Origin: an uncultured Bacillaceae bacterium
GTDB lineage: Bacteria; Bacillota; Bacilli; Bacillales; Caldibacillaceae
Assembly: GCA_937951955.1 (NCBI GenBank)
Contig: CALGAD010000098.1
Location: forward strand, 1 to 37,825
Length of the DNA stretch: 37,825 nucleotides
Direction of reading: 5' to 3'
The notes under the pieces were generated by a model. The model was not told the origin of the DNA. It saw only the letters and a list, made by a program, of their open reading frames with translations, and made no database searches. How positions within the stretch are numbered: the stretch's first letter is position 1; each line of letters opens with the position of its first letter. Positions 17,354 through 24,887 of this stretch are shown here, piece after piece. The position numbers and the translations under genes are program-made.

Positions 17354-19339
17354 TCAATCACCTTCTGCTTTCAACTCAAATACGATATCACGCAGTTCGG
17401 CAGCCCGTTCGAAATCAAGAGCTTTGGCCGCTTCTTTCATTTCTTTTTCTAGGCGCTGAATAAGTTTTTCGCGTTCTTTTCTAGACATTTTACTAAATTT
17501 GCTTGCTGTATCATATTCATCTTGATCTTCAGCAACTTTTGTCGCCCGGATAAGATCGGGGATATCCTTCTGAATCGTTTTCGGTACGATACCGTGTTCC
17601 TTATTATACCGTTCTTGAATCTCCCGCCGGCGTTTCGTTTCAGTAATCGCCGTTTCCATCGATTGCGTGATCGTATCAGCATACATGATGACCGTTCCGT
17701 TTTCATTCCGTGCCGCCCGACCAATCGTCTGAATGAGCGAACGCTCGGAACGGAGGAAACCTTCTTTATCCGCATCGAGAATGGCGACAAGGGATACTTC
17801 CGGAATGTCCAGACCTTCCCGCAAGAGGTTGATACCGACAAGGACATCGAATTTACCTAACCGTAAGTCACGAATGATCGCCGTCCGCTCCAGCGTTTTG
17901 ATTTCTGAATGCAAGTAGCGAACTTTAATACCGATATCCTTCAAGTAATCCGTCAAATCCTCGGCCATGCGTTTCGTCAATGTGGTAACAAGCACCCGCT
18001 CATCCTTTTTGACCCTTTCTTGAATTTCCCCGACGAGATCATCAATTTGTCCCTTAATCGGGCGCACATGAATGATCGGATCAAGGAGGCCTGTCGGACG
18101 GATAATTTGTTCGACGACATCCGGAGCTTTTTCTAATTCGTAAGGTCCCGGCGTTGCCGATACGAAAATAATTTGATTGATATGTTTTTCAAATTCATCG
18201 AATCGTAATGGGCGGTTATCGAGCGCGGACGGAAGGCGGAAACCGTGTTCTACTAATACCTCTTTCCGGGCCCGGTCTCCATTATACATGCCGCGGATTT
18301 GCGGAATCGTCACATGGGACTCATCCACGACTATTAGAAAATCGTCCGGAAAGAAATCTAAAAGGGTATACGGTGTCGCACCGGGTGGCCGTAATGTCAA
18401 GTGCCGGGAATAGTTTTCAATCCCCGAGCAGAAGCCCATCTCTTCCATCATTTCCAGGTCATAGTTTGTCCGCTGTTCCAGGCGTTGTGCCTCCAGTAAT
18501 TTACCCTGGGACCGTAATTCTTCCAAGCGCTCCTTCAATTCTGCACGAATATTTTTAATCGCGATTTTCATAATATCTTCCCGGGTGACATAGTGGGAAG
18601 CCGGGAATAAAGCGACGTGTTCGCGGTCACCGATAATCTCTCCGGTTAAAGCATCCACTTCCCGGATACGATCGATTTCATCGCCAAAAAACTCCACGCG
18701 AATACAATGGTCGTCCCGGGAAACCGGGAAAATTTCCACCACATCACCGCGCACCCGGAATGTTCCGCGATGGAAGTCGATATCATTCCGTTCATATTGA
18801 ATTTCGACAAGGCGCCGTAATAAATCGTTGCGTTCAATGATATTTCCAACTCTGAGGGAAACGATGTTTTGCCGGTACTCTTCCGGAGAACCTAAACCGT
18901 AAATGCAAGATACACTCGCGACGATAATCACATCGCGGCGCTCAAGAAGTGCAGATGTCGCCGAGTGACGTAACTTATCAATTTCATCATTGATGCTGGC
19001 ATCTTTTTCAATGTACGTATCCGTCTGCGGCACGTAAGCTTCTGGCTGGTAGTAATCGTAATAGCTTACAAAGTATTCTACCGCATTATTCGGAAAAAAC
19101 TCTTTAAATTCACTATATAGCTGTCCAGCCAATGTTTTATTATGAGCAATAACCAATGTCGGTTTATTGACTTCCTTAATCACATTGGAGATCGTAAACG
19201 TCTTTCCAGTACCTGTCGCTCCTAGAAGGGTTTGATATTTTTTCCCTTCCCGAATCCCCTGGACTAATTTTTCAATAGCCTGTCCTTGATCACCTTGTGG
19301 GCGAAACTTCGATACGAGTTCAAACGGCTTGCTTTCCAC
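17354..19339 (-). CDS. uvrB: UvrB, excinuclease ABC helicase-like subunit
   Basis: 661 residues, the same length as in B. subtilis. Walker A GATGTGKT at 40-47, the beta-hairpin region YYDYYQPEAYVPQTDTYIEKD, helicase motif VVDESH, motif VI QTIGRAARN, and the C-terminal UVR domain (LEKEMKEAAKALDFERAAELRD) that contacts UvrC. Start is GTG at 19339 with AAGGTG 7 nt upstream; a nearby ATG is out of frame. Transcribed with uvrA from a promoter region that carries a LexA-like box. Confidence 0.98.
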   Translation of the reverse strand: MESKPFELVSKFRPQGDQGQAIEKLVQGIREGKKYQTLLGATGTGKTFTISNVIKEVNKPTLVIAHNKTLAGQLYSEFKEFFPNNAVEYFVSYYDYYQPEAYVPQTDTYIEKDASINDEIDKLRHSATSALLERRDVIIVASVSCIYGLGSPEEYRQNIVSLRVGNIIERNDLLRRLVEIQYERNDIDFHRGTFRVRGDVVEIFPVSRDDHCIRVEFFGDEIDRIREVDALTGEIIGDREHVALFPASHYVTREDIMKIAIKNIRAELKERLEELRSQGKLLEAQRLEQRTNYDLEMMEEMGFCSGIENYSRHLTLRPPGATPYTLLDFFPDDFLIVVDESHVTIPQIRGMYNGDRARKEVLVEHGFRLPSALDNRPLRFDEFEKHINQIIFVSATPGPYELEKAPDVVEQIIRPTGLLDPIIHVRPIKGQIDDLVGEIQERVKKDERVLVTTLTKRMAEDLTDYLKDIGIKVRYLHSEIKTLERTAIIRDLRLGKFDVLVGINLLREGLDIPEVSLVAILDADKEGFLRSERSLIQTIGRAARNENGTVIMYADTITQSMETAITETKRRREIQERYNKEHGIVPKTIQKDIPDLIRATKVAEDQDEYDTASKFSKMSRKEREKLIQRLEKEMKEAAKALDFERAAELRDIVFELKAEGD

Positions 19340-19413
19340 CTTACATCACCTTTTTTCCTTCGTTATATTCACAGGCTTTTATCATTCTTTCATCCGCTTT
19401 ATAAGATATACCC

Positions 19414-19464
19414 ATTTTAGCATATGCGATTACAATATACTACAATTTTACGAACGAACATTCG
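19414..19464 (-). promoter_or_regulatory. uvrBA promoter region with LexA (SOS) box
   Basis: The minus strand at 19451-19464 reads CGAATGTTCGTTCG, 12 of 14 to the Bacillus LexA consensus CGAACRNRYGTTYG. About 30 bp downstream is an extended -10 TGCTAAAAT (19414-19422), so LexA would cover the -35 region. uvrBA is an SOS operon in B. subtilis, which supports the call. Confidence 0.6.
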
Positions 19465-19476
19465 GTTTTTAGTAAT

Positions 19477-19507
19477 GAAAAAACGCCTAATCAACAATCA
19501 GGCGTTT
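19477..19507 (-). terminator. Terminator of csbA
   Basis: AAACGCCTAAT (19481-19491) pairs with 19497-19507 with one G-U pair on the minus strand, 5-nt loop, then TTTTTTC. It separates csbA from uvrBA. Confidence 0.85.
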
Positions 19508-19533
19508 GTTCACAAATGTTTTCCTAATTCGAA

Positions 19534-19767
19534 TCAGGAAGACCTTTTTCTATACTTTGCGACCATTCTTCGTGCATACCAAAAACCAGCCGTTAACGAT
19601 AATCCGTCTAAAATAATGATGGGCCACGTATCGGTATAACCGCTATAGGCCGAAACAGCAATTAAAGCAACAGTTAACAATAATCCTACATATTCATTAT
19701 AGGTAACCCGCGAAAAAAGGACAACAAAGAGGCCCGGTAATAATAAAGCGGCTAAAATTTTCCCCAT
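19534..19767 (-). CDS. csbA: CsbA-like small membrane protein
   Basis: 77 residues, with hydrophobic segments at about 3-18, 24-40 and 48-62 and a basic C-terminus (RRMVAKYRKRSS). Size, FSRVT[YF]N motif and place upstream of uvrB match CsbA, a sigma-B-controlled membrane protein of unknown function in B. subtilis. ATG at 19767 has AGGTG at 8-9 nt; the longer frame is rejected. I saw no clear sigma-B promoter (GTTTAA/GGGWAW) upstream. Confidence 0.85.
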   Translation of the reverse strand: MGKILAALLLPGLFVVLFSRVTYNEYVGLLLTVALIAVSAYSGYTDTWPIIILDGLSLTAGFWYARRMVAKYRKRSS

Positions 19768-19915
19768 TATGGAATCACCTGTACTAGTAGTTTCCAACTC
19801 TTATCTTTCATTTTCATGATAACACAGATTGAAAAAAAACCCTTACAGGATGCTTGATAATCATGCGATGACTTCCATACAATCACTCAATCTATGTGCG
19901 CACGACCATTTTCCC

Positions 19916-19944
19916 ATAAAAAAACGCCGCCTTTTCTGGCAGCG
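19916..19944 (-). terminator. Terminator of mhqOD
   Basis: On the minus strand CGCTGCC pairs with GGCGGCG (one G-U) around 6 nt and is followed by TTTTTTTAT. It lies 19 nt beyond the mhqD stop. Confidence 0.85.
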
Positions 19945-19962
19945 CATGTTCATGACTATTGT

Positions 19963-20571
19963 TTATGAAAAATGCTTTCGATACCACTCGGCGGCCGCCT
20001 GGACTTCGGTCATCGTTAATTGATGGCCGCGATTTTCCCAGTGAATGTCCACGCTCGCTTTCGCCTTTTCTAGCAATTCTTTTAGCTCAACCGACTCTTC
20101 TTGCGGGCAGATCGGATCGTTAGTCCCGGCGCCAATAAAAACTTTCGTACCCGTTAAATCCGGTAACTCAATCCCCCTCCTTGGCACCATCGGATGATGG
20201 AGAATGGCCCCTTTTAACGCATCCTGATAATGGAATAATAAACTGCCGGCGATATTGGCCCCGTTAGAATACCCAATGGCCACAATATTGTTTCGATCAA
20301 AATCGTATTTTTCAGCGGCTTCATCAAGGAAATCATTTAATTCTTTTGTCCGGAACACTAAATCCTCGATATCAAAAACCCCTTCCGCCAGTCTCCGGAA
20401 AAAGCGCGGCATCCCGTTTTCTAATACATTGCCGCGAACACTTAAATAAGAAGCGGTCGGGTCAATCAAATTGGCAAGAGGGATTAAATCCCGCTCATTT
20501 CCCCCGGTACCGTGTAATAATAACAATGTCGGTCGTTCTGGATTTTCTCCTTTATGAAAAATATGTTTCAT
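19963..20571 (-). CDS. mhqD: MhqD-like alpha/beta hydrolase (carboxylesterase)
   Basis: 202 residues, phospholipase/carboxylesterase family. Oxyanion region LLLLHGTGGNE, nucleophile elbow GYSNGAN (Ser), Asp in GAGTNDPICP and His in NRGHQLT form the triad. In B. subtilis MhqD belongs to the MhqR regulon induced by quinones and other thiol-reactive electrophiles; its natural substrate is not established. ATG at 20571 has GGAAGGAG 5-6 nt upstream. It follows mhqO by 30 nt in one operon. Confidence 0.85.
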   Translation of the reverse strand: MKHIFHKGENPERPTLLLLHGTGGNERDLIPLANLIDPTASYLSVRGNVLENGMPRFFRRLAEGVFDIEDLVFRTKELNDFLDEAAEKYDFDRNNIVAIGYSNGANIAGSLLFHYQDALKGAILHHPMVPRRGIELPDLTGTKVFIGAGTNDPICPQEESVELKELLEKAKASVDIHWENRGHQLTMTEVQAAAEWYRKHFS

Positions 20572-20601
20572 AGTGACTCCTTCCCATCCATTCATTATTT
20601 T

Positions 20602-21549
20602 TTAATCGATGTTTGGTTCTCGTACTTCAAACGGTAATAGGACAGATTCAATTTGATCCCGAACCGGTTCATATTGCGGTGGCAATTTCAACCCGGTACC
20701 TAATTCCTCAAAAGATTCATCGACCATAAATCCTGGCGGATCGGTAGCCATTTCAAATAAAATCGCGCCATGCTCCCGGAAATAAATCGACTTGAAATAG
20801 TGCCGGTCACGGAAAGTTGTCGTCCGAAAACCGGATGCAAATAATTCATCTTGCCAGGCGGCTAAGTCTTCGTCATCTTGTGCCCGCAGTGCAATATGGT
20901 GTACGGTACCGACTCCCATCCGGCCGAGATGACCGATCGGAGTTTGCTTAATATCTATGATATTGCCGATATCGGCAGGTGACCGGTAACGGATAAAGTC
21001 TCCCTCTGCAGCAACTTGTTCAAATCCGAAAACATCGGTTAATAATTTCCCGGTTGCAGCAGGATTGCTGGAGAAGAGCACCGCTCCACCAAATCCTTTA
21101 ATCGCCTTATCCGCTGTGATACCGACAAATTCCCACTGGCTATTTTCTCCCTCTTCCCGTTCTACCAATTCCAATTTCAATCCATGGGGATCGGAAAACT
21201 GCAAATACTTTTCCCCGAATCGTTCGATAATTTCGTAACTCACGTTTAACTTTGTAAGCCGTTCTTGCCAAAACGCCAAAGCACCGGTTGGGATAACATA
21301 GGTCGTAATCCCGACCTGCCCGTCACCAATTTCCCCTTTCCGGCCTCTCGCCCACGGGAAAAAGGTAATCAATGTTCCCGGTTTACCATTTTCATTACCA
21401 AAATAAAAGTGATAAGTTCCCGGGTCATCGAAATTGACCGTTGTTTTGACAAGCCTTAAACCTAAAACGCCAGCGTAAAAATCGACATTTTCCTGAGGAT
21501 GCCCGACAATCGCTGTAATATGATGAATGCCCGAAACTTGTTTCCTCAT
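20602..21549 (-). CDS. mhqO: MhqO-like ring-cleaving dioxygenase (glyoxalase fold)
   Basis: 315 residues with two vicinal-oxygen-chelate modules: GIHHITAIVGHPQENVDFYAGVLGLRLV at the N-terminus and a second starting at TVHHIALRAQDDEDLAAWQ. Metal ligands are probably the His of each motif and the Glu in LFEMATDPPGF. Family members are annotated as hydroquinone/catechol extradiol dioxygenases that help remove quinones. ATG at 21549 is preceded by GAGGAGGGG. The promoter at 21634-21662 is perfect sigma-A and overlaps operator-like repeats. The regulator gene mhqR is not in the window. Confidence 0.88.
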   Translation of the reverse strand: MRKQVSGIHHITAIVGHPQENVDFYAGVLGLRLVKTTVNFDDPGTYHFYFGNENGKPGTLITFFPWARGRKGEIGDGQVGITTYVIPTGALAFWQERLTKLNVSYEIIERFGEKYLQFSDPHGLKLELVEREEGENSQWEFVGITADKAIKGFGGAVLFSSNPAATGKLLTDVFGFEQVAAEGDFIRYRSPADIGNIIDIKQTPIGHLGRMGVGTVHHIALRAQDDEDLAAWQDELFASGFRTTTFRDRHYFKSIYFREHGAILFEMATDPPGFMVDESFEELGTGLKLPPQYEPVRDQIESVLLPFEVREPNID

Positions 21550-21601
21550 TTTCGGTCCCCTCCTCGTTAATTTTCGTTTGTGCAACAATTTTAAATCATA
21601 A

Positions 21602-21662
21602 ATTTCGAAATCATTTATTTTTAATTCGAGATAATTATAACCCGTTTTTCAGTACTTGTCAA
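21602..21662 (-). promoter_or_regulatory. mhqO promoter with MhqR-like operator sites
   Basis: Minus strand -35 TTGACA (21657-21662), exactly 17 bp, -10 TATAAT (21634-21639). Just downstream, covering the predicted start, is ATCTCGAATT (21623-21632), matching the half-site I recall for MhqR (tATCTCgaa), and a second palindrome ATTTCGAAAT (21602-21611). A consensus promoter with a repressor site at +1 suits a gene that is silent until an electrophile inactivates the repressor. Confidence 0.65.
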
Positions 21663-22206
21663 CTTAGAATAGTTCGTTTACTAACCGTTAACCAATCCAT
21701 GCCGATAACAGAGTTTGATCAATTTCCTATAATCAATATGCCTGAAATACGCTAGCATTCGGATATGGGTATTTCAGAGTATTTCAATCAATTCGTAACC
21801 TAATGAAGAAAAACACTTTCTACTCCGGGTACCATTCATGCGGTGAAAAGTTTTTCGTTTAGCAAAAAACAAGCCTGTTTTTGTAGTATTTCCTTTAGAA
21901 CTGGCATTCATTCGAGGTGAACTATACGGCTTACGATACCTATTAAGAAAAACTCATTTATAATAGTATGTAGTACCTTTAGAGAAATTTTTTCATTCGC
22001 GTTAAAATATAATTAGAATAGGTGAATGCTATTTTCAGCCTGGTACACACTTCTTACTTATTCCGTTAACATCCATCTCGCAATAACGCTTTCCTTTTTC
22101 TATCTATTTCCCAACAAAGAAAAACATCATATAAGTTTGATTTACATAAATCCATCGGTTTTGTCACTAGATTGATATTTTCTATAGAGAGGAATTGACG
22201 AACCTT
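21663..22206. other. Gap between mhqO and the glycosyltransferase gene
   Basis: No gene recognised in 540 bp of AT-rich sequence. Seen: three copies of the 8-mer TGAAATAC/GTATTTCA (21743-21750 inverted; 21769-21776 and 21779-21786 direct), and a weak AT-rich stem AAAAACA/TGTTTTT at 21865-21882. A promoter for the downstream pair could not be fixed; the TTGTCA/TATAGA pair just before 22190 lies too close to the ribosome site to serve. Confidence 0.5.
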
Positions 22207-22953
22207 ATGTTTAATTTAGCTGTCATTATACCGGCTTTAAACCCGGAAGAAACATTGATAGATTATGTGAAATCACTCTTATCTAAAGGATTCAGGGAAG
22301 TGATTGTCATTAACGATGGCAGTCGGGAAAATCTTTCCTATATTTTTTCTCAGCTAGAAAATCTCGATCGTTGCACCGTTTTAACCCATGTGAAAAATCG
22401 CGGGAAAGGACGAGCATTAAAAACAGGTTTCCAATATTATTTACAGCATTTTTCCGATTTAAGCGGGGTGGTCACCGCCGATGCTGATGGGCAGCATACC
22501 GTAGAAGATGTTTGTAAAGTAGCCGAAAAACTACAAGAGGTGAAAAGCCACCTCGTTTTAGGTATTCGTGACTTTAAAGAGGCGCATGTACCAAAAAGAA
22601 GTTATATTGGCAATACGATTACATCCTTTGCCTTTTACTTGTTTTTTCAGCAAAAATTAGTCGATACCCAAACGGGACTCCGGGCGATTCCGACGCGGGA
22701 AATTAGAAGAATGATTCAACTTCGCGGTGAACGCTATGAGTATGAAATCAACATGCTCATTTATGCGAATAAAATGAAATTGCCGATCGAGGAAGTGAAA
22801 ATTAAAACCATCTATTACAACAATAACGAAGGGTCTTATTATAAAACGATTCGCGATTCCTGGAAAATTTTCCGCAAGCTTGTCAGCGGTGTCGTTTATT
22901 TCAGATGGCGGTATAAAGATTTATTTCAAGAAATTGGTGAAAAACATGAATAA
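22207..22953 (+). CDS. Family 2 glycosyltransferase
   Basis: 248 residues, GT-A fold. Nucleotide-sugar binding VIIPALNPEE at the N-terminus, INDGSR at 35-40, and the metal motif in TADADGQH at 90-97, followed by DTQTGLRAIP, as in dolichol-phosphate-mannose-synthase-like enzymes. No C-terminal membrane helix is obvious. Donor and acceptor unknown. The ATG at 22207 is favoured because MFNLAVIIPA is the usual fold start, although GAGAGG is rather far (14 nt); an in-frame TTG at 22195 is only 2 nt from it. It overlaps the next gene by 8 bp, so a joint role in making an acylated glycolipid or glycopolymer is plausible (inference). Confidence 0.8.
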   Translation: MFNLAVIIPALNPEETLIDYVKSLLSKGFREVIVINDGSRENLSYIFSQLENLDRCTVLTHVKNRGKGRALKTGFQYYLQHFSDLSGVVTADADGQHTVEDVCKVAEKLQEVKSHLVLGIRDFKEAHVPKRSYIGNTITSFAFYLFFQQKLVDTQTGLRAIPTREIRRMIQLRGERYEYEINMLIYANKMKLPIEEVKIKTIYYNNNEGSYYKTIRDSWKIFRKLVSGVVYFRWRYKDLFQEIGEKHE

Positions 22954-23647
22954 ACGATTTTATGGTCCGTTATTCACGATCTGTCGCCGGATTGTCCAGC
23001 TCCTTTTACCAAAATATACTGTTGAAAAAATCGGGAAACCGGTTAGCGAACCCGTCGTCTACGTTTCCCACCACCAGAATTTATTCGGCCCTTTTATGGC
23101 TTTATTATGGTATCCGGAACATATTCACTGCTGGATGCTCCATGTTTTTTTAGAGAAAAAAGCTTGTTACGACCATTATGCCAATTACACCTTTACAGAA
23201 CGGTTCGGCTGGCCCAAATTCCTTGCAAAACCTTTTGCTTTTCTCATCTCATTATTCATCCCGAGACTCTTGCAATCGGGACGGGGTATTCCGGTATACC
23301 GCGGTTCAAGGAAAATTGTTGAAACATTACGTGAAAGTGTTAACACATTAGAAAATGGCGAAAGCATTATTATCTTTCCGGATATTGAATATAGCGATTC
23401 CAGTGCCGCAGTGAAAAATATGTACGAAGGATTTTTATTCCTGGAAAAATATTATTTTAAACAAACTGGTAATCATCTTGCCTTCGTTCCTCTATACGTG
23501 AGCAAACGGCAAAGAAAGTTCGTTGTCGATGAGCCGATTTATTTCACGGGTAAAACGAAATTCGCTGTGGAACGCAAGGAGATTTTGGAGAAAATCCAAA
23601 CCCGCCTCAACGAAATTGCAATGCATTGCGGAGATATAGAAAAATAA
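22946..23647 (+). CDS. PlsC-like acyltransferase with altered HX4D motif
   Basis: 233 residues resembling 1-acylglycerol-3-phosphate acyltransferases: VVYVSHHQNLFGPF at 37-50 stands at motif I, GIPVYRGSRK at motif II, IIIFPDIEYSD at motif III. The catalytic His is present (His42 or His43), but the Asp expected five residues on is Phe47 or Gly48, and motif III lacks the usual EGTR. It could be a divergent acyltransferase or an inactive relative. A hydrophobic segment at about 110-130 suggests membrane association. Translation is probably coupled to the glycosyltransferase through an 8-bp overlap; GGTGA precedes the ATG. Confidence 0.7.
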   Translation: MNKRFYGPLFTICRRIVQLLLPKYTVEKIGKPVSEPVVYVSHHQNLFGPFMALLWYPEHIHCWMLHVFLEKKACYDHYANYTFTERFGWPKFLAKPFAFLISLFIPRLLQSGRGIPVYRGSRKIVETLRESVNTLENGESIIIFPDIEYSDSSAAVKNMYEGFLFLEKYYFKQTGNHLAFVPLYVSKRQRKFVVDEPIYFTGKTKFAVERKEILEKIQTRLNEIAMHCGDIEK

Positions 23648-23652
23648 AAAAA

Positions 23653-23690
23653 GAGACTGCCCGGAAAAAGAGTTTTCTCCGGACAATCTC
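23653..23690. terminator. Terminator between the acyltransferase and yqkB-like genes
   Basis: 12-nt arms at 23653-23664 and 23679-23690; on the minus strand they pair fully with two G-U pairs and are followed by TTTTTTTATTTT, while on the plus strand two mismatches remain before ATTTTTG. It probably serves both convergent genes, best on the minus strand. Confidence 0.8.
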
Positions 23691-23697
23691 ATTTTTG

Positions 23698-24021
23698 TTA
23701 AACCTGGACATCCAGTCTCATAACCGGGTTTAAAATCCCCCCTGGACTTCTTAACTGGAAGAGGTTCATGCTATCGGAAAAATCAATCGTTAATTCATCA
23801 TCAAAATAGAGGAGTTGGGATTCTTCTACGAGAATCGTTCCGAAATCCGTTTCGACTTTTAAATCTTCATCTTCTTGAATTGCAGCAACGTATTGCAGCT
23901 CAGGAACTCCTCCGGCACATCCGCAATCAGTATTATCGTAAAACAACTTTAAAAATCCTTGTTTATTTTCCACGCGTTTTTCAATTTCTGCTCTGGCACG
24001 ACTGGTCACTGTAATATTCAT
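23698..24021 (-). CDS. HesB/YqkB-like iron-sulfur biogenesis family protein
   Basis: 107 residues, the size of B. subtilis YqkB. KLFYDNTDCGCAGG contains Cys33 and Cys35, and the pattern of strands (FGTILVEESQLLYFDDELTIDF) fits the HesB-like fold. A-type carriers use three cysteines; the third C-terminal cysteine is not present here, so its Fe-S role is uncertain. GGAAAGGA lies about 10 nt before the ATG. Single gene flanked by terminators. Confidence 0.7.
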   Translation of the reverse strand: MNITVTSRARAEIEKRVENKQGFLKLFYDNTDCGCAGGVPELQYVAAIQEDEDLKVETDFGTILVEESQLLYFDDELTIDFSDSMNLFQLRSPGGILNPVMRLDVQV

Positions 24022-24168
24022 CGCTCATGTTCCTTTCCTGCTTTTTTAAAAGCCAGCCAGACTTGCATTCTCATCTAGCTTCAATGATATTTTACCACAA
24101 ATTTGAGATATTCGAAATCGAAACGACTTATCAAATTTTCAATTTTCATCGTTCATTTTGCCAAATAT

Positions 24169-24197
24169 AAAAAGGCCAGCCACACAATCGACTCGCC
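24169..24197 (-). terminator. Terminator of the RIC-like gene
   Basis: On the minus strand GGCGAGTC pairs with GGCTGGCC (one mismatch, one G-U) around 8 nt, then TTTTTATATT. It is 31 nt past the stop at 24228. Confidence 0.6.
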
Positions 24198-24227
24198 CTC
24201 TAATTTACAGAAAGTTATCCCCGCTCG

Positions 24228-24728
24228 CTAATGATTTTTTTCTTGACCCTTTCTTTTCGTAACTCTTGGAAAAATACTCGTATTTTCTAACTCAATTAAT
24301 TCTAAAATCTTATCGGACAGTGCTTCTAGTTTTTTATATGTCGTCGCAAAGGTAGTACACGCATCTTCAGGAATCGCATATCCCTTTGTCACTTCCTGTA
24401 TTTGTTGCAAATTTTGTTTGAGCAATCGCTGTTCCTTATCGAGGTTAAAAATCGTGTTGCATACATTGTGTAACTGTTCTTCCTCTATAGCCCGGTAAAG
24501 GGTGGTCTCTCCCATTGTAATATACGATTCAACTCTTTCTTTTAAACTGAGAAAAAGGGATTGTACTTGCTCCAGTTCCGGATGGGTGGAACCGTGCACC
24601 CGTAAAATGATCGATAGCAATTCACTAATTCGTGGCAACTCTTTTTCAAATGCCGCATGATATTCCAGACGAATATGATTAACGACAGCCCCGATTTCGT
24701 CTGCCTGCCATTTTTCCTGCGCTGTCAT
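24228..24728 (-). CDS. RIC-like (YtfE/ScdA) hemerythrin-domain protein, degenerate diiron site
   Basis: 166 residues aligning without gaps to the C-terminal domain of E. coli YtfE recalled from memory (offset 60). Matches include VVNHIRLEYH, ELPRISELL, RVHGSTHPEL, PEDACTTF and ELENTSIFPRV. Of the seven YtfE diiron ligands, three equivalents remain (His24, His45, Glu148) and four are changed (Tyr69, Gly73, Gln100, Leu144). The N-terminal ScdA_N domain with its CC motif is absent. Intact RIC proteins repair Fe-S clusters after nitric oxide or oxidative damage; this copy may not hold a diiron centre. The ATG at 24728 is chosen because CAGGAGG is 8 nt upstream; the ATGs at 24767 and 24770 lack a site. 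Confidence 0.75.
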   Translation of the reverse strand: MTAQEKWQADEIGAVVNHIRLEYHAAFEKELPRISELLSIILRVHGSTHPELEQVQSLFLSLKERVESYITMGETTLYRAIEEEQLHNVCNTIFNLDKEQRLLKQNLQQIQEVTKGYAIPEDACTTFATTYKKLEALSDKILELIELENTSIFPRVTKRKGQEKNH

Positions 24729-24858
24729 GGTTTCATCCTCCTGTTCTTGCGATGCATTTTCTTCCATCATAAAAAAAGGGACAGGGCGATTCCTTGATTC
24801 CGATCAATTTTTTGGAACTTCATCCAGATTTGCCAATTACTGAGAATAGAGAGGAATA

Positions 24859-24887
24859 ATTATTGGTGTAAAACGTTTTACTTGCAA
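24859..24887 (-). promoter_or_regulatory. Promoter with palindromic operator for the RIC-like gene
   Basis: Minus strand TTGCAA (24882-24887), 17 bp, AATAAT (24859-24864). A perfect 14-bp palindrome, GTAAAACGTTTTAC (24868-24881), fills most of the spacer, where a repressor would block RNA polymerase. The CG-centred form resembles LacI-family operators; it misses the outer positions of the cre consensus. Confidence 0.5.

Noticed and set aside
24868..24881. Catabolite-responsive element
   Set aside because: CG-centred palindrome, but the outer TG/CA positions of cre are wrong.
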